Shown one piece after another: positions 43,206 through 53,298 of a stretch of 64,000 bases of DNA. This DNA comes from Sphingobacteriales bacterium (GTDB taxonomy: Bacteria > Bacteroidota > Bacteroidia > Sphingobacteriales > Sphingobacteriaceae), in assembly GCA_028288165.1 (NCBI GenBank), contig JAQBOG010000004.1, positions 1 to 64,000 of the forward strand, written 5' to 3'. Position numbers and translations under genes: made by a program. The notes beneath the pieces are model-generated. The model saw nothing but the letters and a program-made list of their open reading frames with translations. It was not told the origin of the DNA and did no database searches. Numbering within the stretch: position 1 is the first letter of the stretch; the number at the start of each line of letters is the position of its first letter.

Positions 43206-45854
43206 TCATTTACTTATTGTGAAATAGAAAGTTGAGCCAGATCCTGGAACCGAGTCAACCCATATTTTACCGCCATGGTTCTCTATGATTTTTTTACAAA
43301 TAGTTAAGCCAATTCCTGTTCCCGGGTACTCTTCCTTACTGTGCAGACGTTTAAATAGCACAAATATCTTCGTAAAACATTGCTGATTAATACCAATACC
43401 ATTATCAGAAAATGAAAAAAGCCAATTGTTTCCCTTATCAATTACCTCAATATTAATCAACGGGATTGAACGAACATTTCTATATTTTAAAGCATTGCTT
43501 ATCAAGTTTTGAAATACTTGCTGTAATGGCGTTTTCGCCGCTTTGATTTTCGGAAGATTTTTCCACTCTATTACTGCGCTAGTCTCTTCAATTAGCGCCT
43601 TGTTTAAATGAACCGTTTCAGAAACTAGTAGATTTAAATCAATATCTTCCAAATGATATCCATTCCGACCAACTCGACTATACTCAAGCAAATCTGAAAT
43701 GATCTCCCGCATTCTTTTAGCACCATCAACAGCAAAATGGATGTATTGATTAGCTTTTTCGTCCAGTTGATCGCTATACTTTTTTTCAAGTTGGGTTAAA
43801 AAGCCGGTCACCATTCTAAGTGGCTCCTGCAAATCATGTGATGCGATGTAAGCGAATTGTTCCAGTTCAGTGTTGGAAATAGCTAATTCTTCAACTCGCT
43901 TCTTAACTTCAACATTCAGGTCTTTTAATTTTTGTTCGTTATTTTTTCTTTCGCTGATATCTTGCATGGCACCAATCATACGTGTTGCAATACCATTTTC
44001 ATCACGAATTATGAAACCCCTATCAAAAACACAAGCATACGTGCCATCAGCACAGATATATCGATACTCATCTTCCCATTGTAAATCTGAACTATTGTGA
44101 ACGCATTTAAGGATCTTTTCACTTACCCTATTCAAATCATTCGGGTGAATATGCTCAGTCCACGAGTCAAGGGTTACCACCATTTCATCTATATTATACC
44201 CAAAAAGTGTCCTGAATCCCTCGCCCCAATACAAGTTATTGGTTCTAGTGTCCCAATCCCAAACGGCATCATTGGTAGCTTTTGCCACCAGATCATATCT
44301 TTCCTTTGAAATACGGATGCTTTCTGCAGCTAGTTTTCGCTCATTTATTTGTTTAAAATAAACTGAAATCCCATCCTCAAACGGATAAACGTTTATTTCG
44401 AGCCATGAATTTAAATGCGGGAAATATTCTTCAATGGAAGCCGACGTCCTTGTGTTCATTACATTTCTAAAAACCTCATAAATTTTCACATCAACAAGGT
44501 CATTAAATGTTTCCCAGATGTTTCGCCCTATGGCATTTTCGTTATTAACATTTAATAATTTCTCTGCTTCGCGGTTCCAATAAGTTACAATCCAATTTTT
44601 ATCCAGAATGTAAAAACCATCCGTAATGCTCTCTAATACATTATTTATTTTTTGTTTTGATTTTTCGATGGTATGTTCGGCATCTTTTCGCTCAGATGCG
44701 TCCCGAGCAATGCAATACATTATTTTATCTTTAGCATCCCACCTGGCAGACCAAATTATCGGAATCGTTGTTTGATCTTTTCTAATATATCTATTTTCAA
44801 AGTTGGTAAACACTTTGCCACACATGGTTTCATATGCTATCTGGTTAGTTAGGGCGACATCATCACTATATACTAAATCAATATATCGGGTACCAACTAG
44901 TTCCTCTTGTTTATAACCCCAAACTTTCTCGCAGGCGGCACCAACTTTTTGGAAATACCCATGTTCATCGAATGTGCAAATTACATCTATCGAGTAATCC
45001 ATGATTTTTTCAAGTTCTTCTTTACTTTGTTGAACTTCTAACTGTGTAGTCAATTCCTGGGTAATATCTCGGGCTAAGCCATACACACCAATGATTGTGT
45101 TATTAACTATGAGCGGAAAGTTAGTGATGTTAACATAGCCCTTTCGGCCTTTAGAACTAATTATTCGGGCATTGTAGTTTTGCACTTCTCCTTTCCCGGC
45201 TTTTGTAAAATGAGCAAAAACATCTTCCAAATCCTCAGGATCGATAAATGGAATAAAGGAAATCTTCAGCAGCTCTTCTATTGAACAATCAGTAAGCTTA
45301 GTAAGACTTTCATTTGCACTTAAAAAGTTGCCATTTAAATCGGATGAATATACCGCCTGTGGATTCTGCTCAAACAAGGATTTATATACTTGTTGATTCT
45401 CTTCCAGAGCTAAAGCTGTTTCTTTTTCTTCGGTAATATCATGCAGTATCCCAAAAATTCGTTCAGGTATTTGCTCGGTATTGAATGAAGGTAAGCCCTG
45501 GGATATCACAAAACGAATGGTATTATCTAACCGAACAACCCTGGTTTCAATTTTGAATTCTTTTCCCTCGTTAACAGCTCTTTCTAAGGCAAGTTCAATT
45601 TTGTATCTGTCATCCACATGAAAAAACCCTAACGTTGTATCAACATTTGGAACAAAACTTCCGGGTTCACAGCCACAAATTCTAAAGCATTCATCAGACC
45701 ATGTTAATTCTTGAGTTTTCAAATTGAGCTCCCAACTACCTACATGAGAAATGGCTCCCGTTTTAAGCAACAAATCGTGAGTCAATGCAGAATTAGCAGC
45801 GTTTTCGGTTTTTTGAGAAATATGGTGATGAGACTTATATGACAGTGGAATCAT
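43206..45854 (-). CDS. Multi-PAS sensor histidine kinase
   Basis: 882 residues with no membrane segment. About five PAS/PAC units occur in tandem (the first has WSDECFRICGCEPGSFVPN). A phytochrome-type HisKA follows, FAYIASHDLQEPLRMVTGFL, with the phospho-His in SHDL. The HATPase domain includes NLISNALKYRNVRSIPLINI and GTGIGLTICKKIIENHGGKI. It is likely a cytoplasmic redox or small-molecule sensor; there are no haem or flavin contacts I could assign. It is upstream of, and co-directional with, the REC-PAS kinase. Confidence 0.92.
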   Translation of the reverse strand: MIPLSYKSHHHISQKTENAANSALTHDLLLKTGAISHVGSWELNLKTQELTWSDECFRICGCEPGSFVPNVDTTLGFFHVDDRYKIELALERAVNEGKEFKIETRVVRLDNTIRFVISQGLPSFNTEQIPERIFGILHDITEEKETALALEENQQVYKSLFEQNPQAVYSSDLNGNFLSANESLTKLTDCSIEELLKISFIPFIDPEDLEDVFAHFTKAGKGEVQNYNARIISSKGRKGYVNITNFPLIVNNTIIGVYGLARDITQELTTQLEVQQSKEELEKIMDYSIDVICTFDEHGYFQKVGAACEKVWGYKQEELVGTRYIDLVYSDDVALTNQIAYETMCGKVFTNFENRYIRKDQTTIPIIWSARWDAKDKIMYCIARDASERKDAEHTIEKSKQKINNVLESITDGFYILDKNWIVTYWNREAEKLLNVNNENAIGRNIWETFNDLVDVKIYEVFRNVMNTRTSASIEEYFPHLNSWLEINVYPFEDGISVYFKQINERKLAAESIRISKERYDLVAKATNDAVWDWDTRTNNLYWGEGFRTLFGYNIDEMVVTLDSWTEHIHPNDLNRVSEKILKCVHNSSDLQWEDEYRYICADGTYACVFDRGFIIRDENGIATRMIGAMQDISERKNNEQKLKDLNVEVKKRVEELAISNTELEQFAYIASHDLQEPLRMVTGFLTQLEKKYSDQLDEKANQYIHFAVDGAKRMREIISDLLEYSRVGRNGYHLEDIDLNLLVSETVHLNKALIEETSAVIEWKNLPKIKAAKTPLQQVFQNLISNALKYRNVRSIPLINIEVIDKGNNWLFSFSDNGIGINQQCFTKIFVLFKRLHSKEEYPGTGIGLTICKKIIENHGGKIWVDSVPGSGSTFYFTISK

Positions 45855-46027
45855 CTATTTCGTTTTAACAGGATACGGAAAATCAAAACGTCTTATACGA
45901 GCTTTTTTTTATTAAGTTAAAAAATATGTTGCTTTGTGAATTTTAAAATTTAGAATGTTCGCGTAATTTGCCTGCTAACCGTATTATAGGGCCTGTCAAA
46001 AAAAATTACTTTACAAGAGCATAAATA

Positions 46028-46200
46028 ATGGCCAAGATCGAGGTCATGTGCATCCTCATGCTTTTCCATGTAAGTGGCTTAGGTGCTTAAAACATTTTAT
46101 CTTTTCTATGTTCAGCGTCGTATGCAAAGCGATTTCACTTAATACAATTGGTTTGAAGGACTTTTTAATCCGTTCAGCAACCGTCATAAATTAATGCGTT
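46028..46200 (+). pseudogene. IS982-type transposase N-terminal remnant
   Basis: The frame from 46028 reads AKIEVMCILMLFHVSGLGA and then stops. One base shifted, it continues KTFYLFYVQRRMQSDFT, a stop codon, then YNWFEGLFNPF. This follows the IS982 transposase N-terminus (S/A-E-V-M..ILxLFHxSGYR.xKHFYLxYV...F...YN.F.EL). A frameshift and an internal stop make it non-functional. The rest of the element is missing. The region 45855-46284 holds no other gene. Confidence 0.5.
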
Positions 46201-46284
46201 CCTAGAAGATTTATAAAGTTTTCCGAATAGCTTTTGTTAGTAGCACTGCATAAAATATTAATGCATTTCGGTCTTTGCAGAAAG

Positions 46285-47013
46285 CTAAATATTCCCCCAA
46301 CCAGAACATAAAACATCAGCAATATGCATAGTTTTTAATGGGATGTTATTTTTGTCTATATAGGCTTGTAAATGAAGCAAGCACGAAGCATCAGTAGAAA
46401 TTATATACTCGGCCTCCATTTCAAGAGCGTTATTTATTTTCTGATCAGCCATTGCACTTGAAATTCCTTGAAATTTAACTGCAAAGGTACCTCCAAAACC
46501 GCAACAGGTTTCAGTGTCCTTCATTTCTACTAAATCAAGTCCATGAACTTTTTCGAGCAATTTTCTAGGTTCGTCTTTAATTTTACATTCTCTTAAAGCA
46601 CTACAGGAATCGTGATAAACAGCACGTCCTTCTAATTCTGCTCCGAAGTAATCTCTGTTAAGTACGTTAATTAAAAAATCAGAAAGTTCATAAATATTAC
46701 TTTGAATTGAACGGCATTTATTATGTACAACCGTGTTGGTAAATAGATCATTATAATAATTTTTCACCATGCCTGTACAGGATGCAGATGGTGAAACGAT
46801 ATAAGTATCCTCAGAAAAATCATTTAAAAACTTGGTGCCTACTTTTTTTGCTTCATCCCAAAAACCTGCGTTAAAAGCAGGCTGTCCGCAGCAAGTTTGC
46901 TCAGCATTATACACTACATTACATCCCGATTTTTCTAATAATTTGATGGTATTAAATGCTGTTTTAGGATATAATTGATCTATAAAACAGGGAATAAATA
47001 GCTCTACGTTCAT
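46285..47013 (-). CDS. lutA: LutA/YkgE-like (Fe-S)-binding protein
   Basis: 242 residues, made of two cysteine-rich (CCG) domains: AEQTCCGQPAFNAGFWDEA and DTETCCGFGGTFAVKFQG, with PSASCTGMV and STDASCLLHLQAYI. This matches LutA of the LutABC lactate-utilisation complex, in which the CCG domains bind iron-sulphur or link to the LutB subunit. No lutB or lutC gene is adjacent: the neighbours are an IS remnant and an MFS transporter. The partners must lie elsewhere, or the protein acts alone. Confidence 0.88.
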   Translation of the reverse strand: MNVELFIPCFIDQLYPKTAFNTIKLLEKSGCNVVYNAEQTCCGQPAFNAGFWDEAKKVGTKFLNDFSEDTYIVSPSASCTGMVKNYYNDLFTNTVVHNKCRSIQSNIYELSDFLINVLNRDYFGAELEGRAVYHDSCSALRECKIKDEPRKLLEKVHGLDLVEMKDTETCCGFGGTFAVKFQGISSAMADQKINNALEMEAEYIISTDASCLLHLQAYIDKNNIPLKTMHIADVLCSGWGNI

Positions 47014-47079
47014 GTATTTTAATGTAATTGGTTTAAATAACGAACCATTATATAACAGCGCTAAATTCTGAAAATTATC

Positions 47080-48384
47080 TTACTCAATAATTAGTTTAAC
47101 AGAAGTTTTATCCTTCAAAAACAAAATAGAGGATAATACAAGTAAGCCTGCCACGAAAAAACCGCTCAAGCTTAATGCAGAAATTCGCATACTTCCTGTT
47201 AAAGTTTCTATAAAAGCAAACGAAAACAATCCGATTACAATCGCTAGTTTTTCGGTTACATCATAAAAACTAAAGAATGATGCAGTATCCGGAGCGTTTA
47301 AAGGAATCAATTTAGAATAGGTTGATCTGGAAATAGATTGGATACCTCCCATCACTAAACCCACAATACAGGCTAAGGCGTAAAACTGATATTCATTTTC
47401 GATAAAATAAGCCGAGAAACATACACCAATCCAAATGATAACAACCAGCATTAGCACTTTTATATTACCTACTTTCTTCGCCAACAATGACATTAAAAGC
47501 GCCCCAGGAATTGCTACAAGCTGAATAAGAAGAATAATAGCAATGAGTTTTGATGTGCCAAGTTTTAACACTTTTTCACCAAAACCAGCAGCTGCCAACA
47601 TAATGGTTTGTACACCCATTGAATAAAAGAAAAAAGCCAGCAGAAATCGCTTTAAGTAATTCATTTCCTTAAGTTGATTCCAAACTTTTCCTAATTCTTG
47701 GAAGCCTTTCTTAAACACATTTACGTTAGTTTCATTCACGTTCGGCGCACCAGAATGGAGTACCTTAAATGGGATTTGCGAAAATCCTACCCACCATAAA
47801 CCAACCAGCAAAAATGATATTCTAGGTGGCAGATATGGATCAGATATTCCAAACAATTCTGGCTTAAGCACCACAATAAAACAGATAATCTGTAAGATGA
47901 CACTTCCTACATAACCGTATGCAAAACCTTTTGCACTTACAGAATCTTGATTATCAACAGTCGCTATTTCTGGCAAGTAAGAGTTATTAAACATCACTCC
48001 ACCGATATACCCTATCGCGGCTAAGGCAAAGCAAATCATTCCGTATTCCAGTGTATCTAACTTAAAGAAAAATAAGCCAGCGCAAGCTAAGCTGCCCAAG
48101 TAGGTAAAAAACTGCATATACCTTTTCTTGTTACCACGATAATCTGCAATGGATGACAGTATAGGCAATAAGATAACCATGATAAGGTATGCAACTGCTA
48201 ACGTGTAGCTGGATAGTGCTGTATTTATAAACTCCTTCCCAAAAAAAGTGACTTTATCGCCATTTGTTCTGGTTATTGCCACATAATAAGCCGGGAAAAT
48301 GGTGGATGTGATAACAAGATTATACGAGGAATTGGCCCAGTCGAACATCGCCCAGGCTCTAATAGTTTTTTTATCATTTTTCAT
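47080..48384 (-). CDS. MFS transporter, UMF1/Atg22-like
   Basis: 434 residues with about 12 hydrophobic segments. The N-terminus RAWAMFDWANSSYNLVITST is the characteristic Atg22/UMF1-family opening, and GGIQSISRSTYSKLIPLNAP is the conserved inter-helix motif after the sixth or later helix. These permeases are thought to export amino acids or small metabolites; in bacteria the substrate is unknown. A heptad array precedes the start by six bases. Confidence 0.9.
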   Translation of the reverse strand: MKNDKKTIRAWAMFDWANSSYNLVITSTIFPAYYVAITRTNGDKVTFFGKEFINTALSSYTLAVAYLIMVILLPILSSIADYRGNKKRYMQFFTYLGSLACAGLFFFKLDTLEYGMICFALAAIGYIGGVMFNNSYLPEIATVDNQDSVSAKGFAYGYVGSVILQIICFIVVLKPELFGISDPYLPPRISFLLVGLWWVGFSQIPFKVLHSGAPNVNETNVNVFKKGFQELGKVWNQLKEMNYLKRFLLAFFFYSMGVQTIMLAAAGFGEKVLKLGTSKLIAIILLIQLVAIPGALLMSLLAKKVGNIKVLMLVVIIWIGVCFSAYFIENEYQFYALACIVGLVMGGIQSISRSTYSKLIPLNAPDTASFFSFYDVTEKLAIVIGLFSFAFIETLTGSMRISALSLSGFFVAGLLVLSSILFLKDKTSVKLIIE

Positions 48385-48390
48385 TCAGGA

Positions 48391-48425
48391 AGTATTGAGT
48401 AGGGCGTATTGAGTATTGAGATCAT
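48391..48425. repeat. Degenerate heptanucleotide array
   Basis: Period-7 units AGTATTG AGTAGGG and then CGTATTG AGTATTG AGATCAT begin six bases upstream of the MFS-gene start, in the gap to the head-GIN gene. Confidence 0.65.
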
Positions 48426-48493
48426 AGCATGTTAAATAATAATATTCAATTTTAACTATTTTATTTCAATTACGATGCCTACCTAGATAATCC

Positions 48494-49216
48494 TCAATCA
48501 ATCTTCTTCACACTCGATGCTCCTGATTCATCATTTGTTACTTTTTGAGGATTTCCTCGGTATTCCACATCACTTGATCCACTCGAATGAACATTCAATT
48601 CATTCAACACGTTAATTTTTGATTCGCTTGCACCAGAGCTTTCAATATTATATTTTCCAACAACAAAATCTAATGCATCTACAGATCCAGATCCGCTCAT
48701 GTCTATCCTATGAGAGCTTGCCTGACCCTTCAAATGAATTTCTGAAGCACCACTTGACTTTGTCTCAACATTTGCTGCGTTTAAATCCAAAGTAATTTTA
48801 CTTGAACCACTCAAATTCAAATAGAAATCTTTCGTTTGAAGATTTCCAACACTTTCCACCTCTACAGCTCCTGATACATCTATACCTTCATAACTTTTAG
48901 CACTTAGATAAACGGTAATTGTCCCCGTATTGCAGAAATTGCCATCCATTTTTATCTTTAAAGTATTTCCATCTACATAAGTTTCAATAGATTTTTGAAT
49001 ATTATCATCAGCAACTATACGCACAGATTGATTCGCATCTTGTTTTAAAACGAGCTTCAAAGAACCACTTGTTTCCACTTTTGTGAAAGGCTCAACATTT
49101 CGTATTTGAGAAATCTGCTTTCCAGAACCATCTACACAATCAAATCCATTGCAACCTGTAATTGCTAATACACTGGTAAATGTTAATGAGGAAAATAGTA
49201 AAAGTGAGTTTTTCAT
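48494..49216 (-). CDS. Head-GIN (DUF2807) lipoprotein
   Basis: The frame opens at 49309, but the start at 49216 (MKNSLLLFSSLTFTSVLAIT) gives a proper lipoprotein signal ending ITGC. The mature part is a DUF2807 beta-helix: QIRNVEPFTKVETSGSLKLV, then repeated SGASE / SGSS turns (VDVSGAVEVES, NLSGSSKITLDL, KSSGASEIHLKG, DMSGSGSVDAL). Such proteins are envelope beta-solenoids of unknown function, often near stress or signalling genes. It is co-directional with the MFS gene downstream. Confidence 0.88.
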   Translation of the reverse strand: MKNSLLLFSSLTFTSVLAITGCNGFDCVDGSGKQISQIRNVEPFTKVETSGSLKLVLKQDANQSVRIVADDNIQKSIETYVDGNTLKIKMDGNFCNTGTITVYLSAKSYEGIDVSGAVEVESVGNLQTKDFYLNLSGSSKITLDLNAANVETKSSGASEIHLKGQASSHRIDMSGSGSVDALDFVVGKYNIESSGASESKINVLNELNVHSSGSSDVEYRGNPQKVTNDESGASSVKKID

Positions 49217-49352
49217 AAACCGAGACCGTTGTAAAATAAAACTTCGTTGACTTAGGCAAATATTTTTTTCAAAAGTTGTCATTTTATTTTTCACATGGCC
49301 TAATTTCAACTTCCATTTTACATATAATTTTTCTTAAAGGACTTTTAGCCCT

Positions 49353-49823
49353 TCAGTTGCCTGTTATTTGGCTAATACATTTGAATTGGACATAACTATA
49401 GCCAGGTGATCGATATAAATTATAGGCTATTGCTTCCATTAGGTGTTGGGTATGTGTTTTTTCTTTGCCCACATATCTTGCTATACCTGTTTTAAACCAT
49501 CGGGTAATGCTCCCAAATATCCGCTCTACCTTAAATCTGACTTGGCCTATTTTATTAAACTTTACCTGATAATTGCTGAGCGGTTTATTTTTTACGGCTT
49601 TGTGCATAATGCCATCTTTTAACCCATTGGATTTAAGATAGAATAAACCACTATACGAAGGCCGACCAGCGACATTAAAGCCTTTTGAATAGTATTTCTT
49701 AATTTCAGAGTCTATGGTTGCCACGTCCAGCAAAAGTTCCATCTGGTCAAAAAACTGGCTCTTTGGTTTACGTTTGGACCGAGAAATAGAAGAAAAACTT
49801 AATTGCTGGATATTCTTTTGCAT
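49353..49823 (-). pseudogene. IS5-family transposase with internal deletion
   Basis: The start MQKNIQQLSF (49823) leads into a normal IS5 N-terminus (SQFFDQMELLLDVATIDSEI, KKYYSKGFNVAGRPSYSGL). The sequence jumps at LFYLKSNGLKDGIMHKAVKN to the C-terminal third (RFKVERIFGSITRWFKTGIA, EAIAYNLYRSPGY). The 157 residues compare with more than 300 in the family; the segment carrying the first two catalytic acids is gone while the frame stays open. It cannot transpose by itself. I did not see convincing terminal inverted repeats. Confidence 0.75.
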
Positions 49824-49958
49824 AAATAAATATACAAAAAACAACGTAACTAATTGTAAAACAATATACTATATTATTTTACCATGATAATATCATTTTG
49901 CCATGCAATGGTCTTGCTATATCTTCACGAAGCTTTCAGAAAATTTGCACTAACAAAA

Positions 49959-49984
49959 AAGAGGCTACCTCCTGGCAGCCTCTT
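49959..49984 (-). terminator. Terminator of the RND efflux operon
   Basis: AAGAGGCT and AGCCTCTT form an 8-bp stem; on the minus strand it is followed by a T run. It lies 22 bases beyond the permease stop. Confidence 0.8.
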
Positions 49985-50006
49985 CTAACACACTCAAACT
50001 AACAAT

Positions 50007-53000
50007 TTAAGCCTCTTCTAAAATGTGTTCGTATTCTTTCACATCTTTATGGTGATAACTGGCAACCATTAGTTCTTCAATGGTTTTATCTTCTTGTTTA
50101 CCAGAGAACCGTTTTATTAAATTATCGAAGATCTGGTACATTACCGGAACAATGATTAAGGTTAAAAACAAAGAGCTCATCAAACCGCCGATAATTACCC
50201 AGGCTAATCCGTTTTTCCACTCTGCTCCTGCTCCACTAGCTAACGCGATAGGTAGCATACCAATAACCATGGCAATGGTGGTCATTAAAATAGGACGTAA
50301 ACGGGCATGATTAGCAAGTATAAGTGCATCGTATGTGCTTTTACCTTCCTTCTTCATTTGGTTTGTAAAATCCACCAGGATAATTGCATTCTTGGCAACT
50401 AAACCGATAAGCATAATTAAACCCAGAATCGTGAAAATATTAAGGGAATTATTGGTTAATCCCAGAGCAAGTAAGGCTCCTATAATAGATAAAGGAATAG
50501 AGAACATCACCACAAAAGGATAGATAAAACTATCATAAAGTGCTACCATAATAAAATAAACCAATAATATAGATGCAAGCAGTGCAATACCTAGGGTTCC
50601 GAAACCTTCACTCTGATTTTCCATATCACCGCTCCAAACTAAACTGATACCAGTTGGTTTTTTTAGGGCATCCAGCTTAGCCTGAAATTCAGAAACAATA
50701 GTACCTGACGGTCTTCCAACGGCTTGTGCCATTACCGAAACCGAGGTGCTTTTATCGCGTCGCTCTAACTGGCTTGGTCCAGAACTTTGTTCGATGGTTG
50801 CAAATTGAGAAAGCTTCACTTTTTGATCTTTCGTGTTTAAGAAGATCAGGTTACTTACATCATTCACATTTTTCCTATTGAAATTTTGGTAACGGATATT
50901 GATATCGTACTCATACTCTCCTTGACGGAATTTTCCATCGGTGTTACCGCTGTAAGCTGTTTGCATGGTTGCACCAACAGTCTGCAGATCTAAATTCAGG
51001 GCAGCCATTTTATCACGGTCTACCTGAACCCTAATTTCCGGATTACCTGCTTCAACAGATAATTTAACCTCTGACGCTCCTGGAACTTTTATTAATTCTG
51101 CTTTCGCGATCTCTGCAAAACGCAAAACGCTATCCAAATCAGAACCCATTACGATCAAATTAATTGGGGCCTGCTGTGCAGTACCTAACATACTTACAGG
51201 TACTGTTTTAACTTTAGCGCCTACTAAGTATTTTGCCATTTCACGACTTACTTTGGCAGCGTAAATAGTTGCATCATCCTCACGGTATTTCTTTTCGACC
51301 AGCTTTACATTAATCTCGGACTTGTAAGCAGTTGATAATGAACCGCCCATACCTTCACTGGTTTGGCCAACGGTAGTAATCAATGAAACCACTTCTTTCT
51401 TTTTAGAAAGAAACTCTTCCGCTTTTCTGGTCATTTGATTGGTTTGTTCTATTGAAACATCCTTGGGCATCTCAATCTGAACTAAAAATTCTCCTTTATC
51501 ACTTACTGGGAAAAACTCGGCACCGATATATCCTTTTCCTAACAAAGTAAATGAAGCAATCAATAAACCGAAAGTTACACCTAACGCGGTTTTCTTATGT
51601 CCTAAACACCAAACCAAGATACTGGTAACCCAATCCGTGAAACGATGTAGCTGTTTCTCAAAACCTAATATTATTCTGCCGAAAAATGTCCGGTTGGTGA
51701 TTTTTTCTAGCTTTCCAAACCGTGAAGACAATAGCGGAACGATAGTAAAAGACGTTAACAACGATAACAGGGTTGAAATAATTACAACCACACAAAACTC
51801 GGTTAAAATATCAGACACTAAACCTGTACTTAAAGCAATAGGGAAAAACACAACCACAATAACGAGGGTGATTGACATTACGGTAAAACCGATTTCCTGC
51901 GTTGCATCCATCGCTGCCCGTACTTTGTTTTTGCCCATTTCCATGTGACGGTAAATATTTTCTAACACCACAATGGCATCATCCACCAAAATACCTACTA
52001 CCAGCGATAATCCTAAAAGCGACATCAAATTGAGTGAATAACCCATCAATTTCATCCCGATAAAGGTGGCAACCAATGCCAGCGGAATAGCAACCATTAC
52101 GATCAAAGCATTACGAATACTGTGCAGGAAGAATAACATCACAAACGCTACCAGCACAATTGCTAAAATCAAATCATGAATTACCGCATCTGCAGATTGT
52201 AAAGTAAATACGGAACTATCGTTGGCAATATTGATCTTTAAATTTGCGCTCTTATACTCTGCTTCTACTTTTGTAATTAAGGCATGAACACCCTCACTTA
52301 CTTTTACAGCGTTTGCGTCAGACTGTTTGATTACCTGCAAAGCAATTGCACTTTTACGGTCAACTCTCGCTAATTTCTCTACGTCTTTTTGAGCATCCTG
52401 AACATCGGCAATATCACTTAAACGAATTTGCGCTCCACTTTTGGCCGTGCTTACAACCAGGTTTCGTAAATCCTCGACTGTTTTATATTTACCAGCTAAA
52501 CGAATTAAAATATCCTGATCTTCAGTTCTAACACTTCCGGTAGGGAAATCTAAGTTTGAACCTAAAATAGATTGCTGCACCTTTAACAGTGACAGTCCGT
52601 ACGCCTCCAGTTTAGCTGCATCAATACTTACCTGTATTTCACGTTCTTCACCGCCGATAAGGTTAACTTGAGCTACGCCGGATACCCGTGAAATAATTGG
52701 AGCAATACGCTTATCAATTAAGTCATAAAACTGTGCATCATCCATATTTGCGGAAGCCGACATGGTGATGATGGGTAAATCATCCAGAGAGAATTTATTT
52801 AATGCCGGCGCATCAATATCATCCGGAAGCTTGCCTAAAATAGCATTCAGTTTACGCTGAGCATCATTTAATGATAAATCAACGTCGGTGCCGCTATTTA
52901 ACGTAATGGTTACTATTGACAAACTTTCGAAAGACTTCGCCTCTATTTTTTTTATATTTTCTAAAGACGATACCGCGTCTTCAATTTTCTTGGTAACGGT

Positions 53001-53183
53001 ATTTTCCACCTCACTTGGAGATGCACCGGGATATACCGTACTTATGGATATTACCGGCGGAGAAAACTTAGGCAATAACTCGTAATTCAGAGAGAAATAG
53101 CTTAGTAATCCCAATAAGGTTAGTACCGTAAAAACTACAATTACAAGCGTTGGGCGCTTAATTGATATTTCAGTAATTTTCAT
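50007..53183 (-). CDS. RND efflux permease (AcrB/HAE1-type)
   Basis: 1058 residues. Twelve membrane helices and two periplasmic loops show the hydrophobic amphiphile efflux layout: ISIKRPTLVIVVFTVLTLLG start, AVSSLENIKKIEAKSFESLS, LLGLSLVVGILVDDAIVVLE (proton-relay Asp pair) and NIFTILGLIMLIGLVAKNAI (relay Lys). It expels drugs, dyes, bile acids or lipids using proton motive force. It is the last gene of the TetR-TolC-adaptor-permease operon. The 115-base gap upstream includes a heptad array just before its start. Confidence 0.95.
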   Translation of the reverse strand: MKITEISIKRPTLVIVVFTVLTLLGLLSYFSLNYELLPKFSPPVISISTVYPGASPSEVENTVTKKIEDAVSSLENIKKIEAKSFESLSIVTITLNSGTDVDLSLNDAQRKLNAILGKLPDDIDAPALNKFSLDDLPIITMSASANMDDAQFYDLIDKRIAPIISRVSGVAQVNLIGGEEREIQVSIDAAKLEAYGLSLLKVQQSILGSNLDFPTGSVRTEDQDILIRLAGKYKTVEDLRNLVVSTAKSGAQIRLSDIADVQDAQKDVEKLARVDRKSAIALQVIKQSDANAVKVSEGVHALITKVEAEYKSANLKINIANDSSVFTLQSADAVIHDLILAIVLVAFVMLFFLHSIRNALIVMVAIPLALVATFIGMKLMGYSLNLMSLLGLSLVVGILVDDAIVVLENIYRHMEMGKNKVRAAMDATQEIGFTVMSITLVIVVVFFPIALSTGLVSDILTEFCVVVIISTLLSLLTSFTIVPLLSSRFGKLEKITNRTFFGRIILGFEKQLHRFTDWVTSILVWCLGHKKTALGVTFGLLIASFTLLGKGYIGAEFFPVSDKGEFLVQIEMPKDVSIEQTNQMTRKAEEFLSKKKEVVSLITTVGQTSEGMGGSLSTAYKSEINVKLVEKKYREDDATIYAAKVSREMAKYLVGAKVKTVPVSMLGTAQQAPINLIVMGSDLDSVLRFAEIAKAELIKVPGASEVKLSVEAGNPEIRVQVDRDKMAALNLDLQTVGATMQTAYSGNTDGKFRQGEYEYDINIRYQNFNRKNVNDVSNLIFLNTKDQKVKLSQFATIEQSSGPSQLERRDKSTSVSVMAQAVGRPSGTIVSEFQAKLDALKKPTGISLVWSGDMENQSEGFGTLGIALLASILLVYFIMVALYDSFIYPFVVMFSIPLSIIGALLALGLTNNSLNIFTILGLIMLIGLVAKNAIILVDFTNQMKKEGKSTYDALILANHARLRPILMTTIAMVIGMLPIALASGAGAEWKNGLAWVIIGGLMSSLFLTLIIVPVMYQIFDNLIKRFSGKQEDKTIEELMVASYHHKDVKEYEHILEEA

Positions 53184-53188
53184 TATTT

Positions 53189-53223
53189 GAGTATTGAGAT
53201 ATGAGTATTGAGTATTGAGACCA
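53189..53223. repeat. Degenerate heptanucleotide array
   Basis: Period-7 units GAGTATT GAGATAT and then GAGTATT GAGTATT GAGACCA begin five bases upstream of the RND permease start, between the adaptor and permease genes. Confidence 0.7.
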
Positions 53224-53298
53224 TTGCATCTCTAACAAAAATGTTTTTGTTTCTGTCTGTGCAGATGAAGTGTTAACTGATTTCTGATTCATCCCGGA

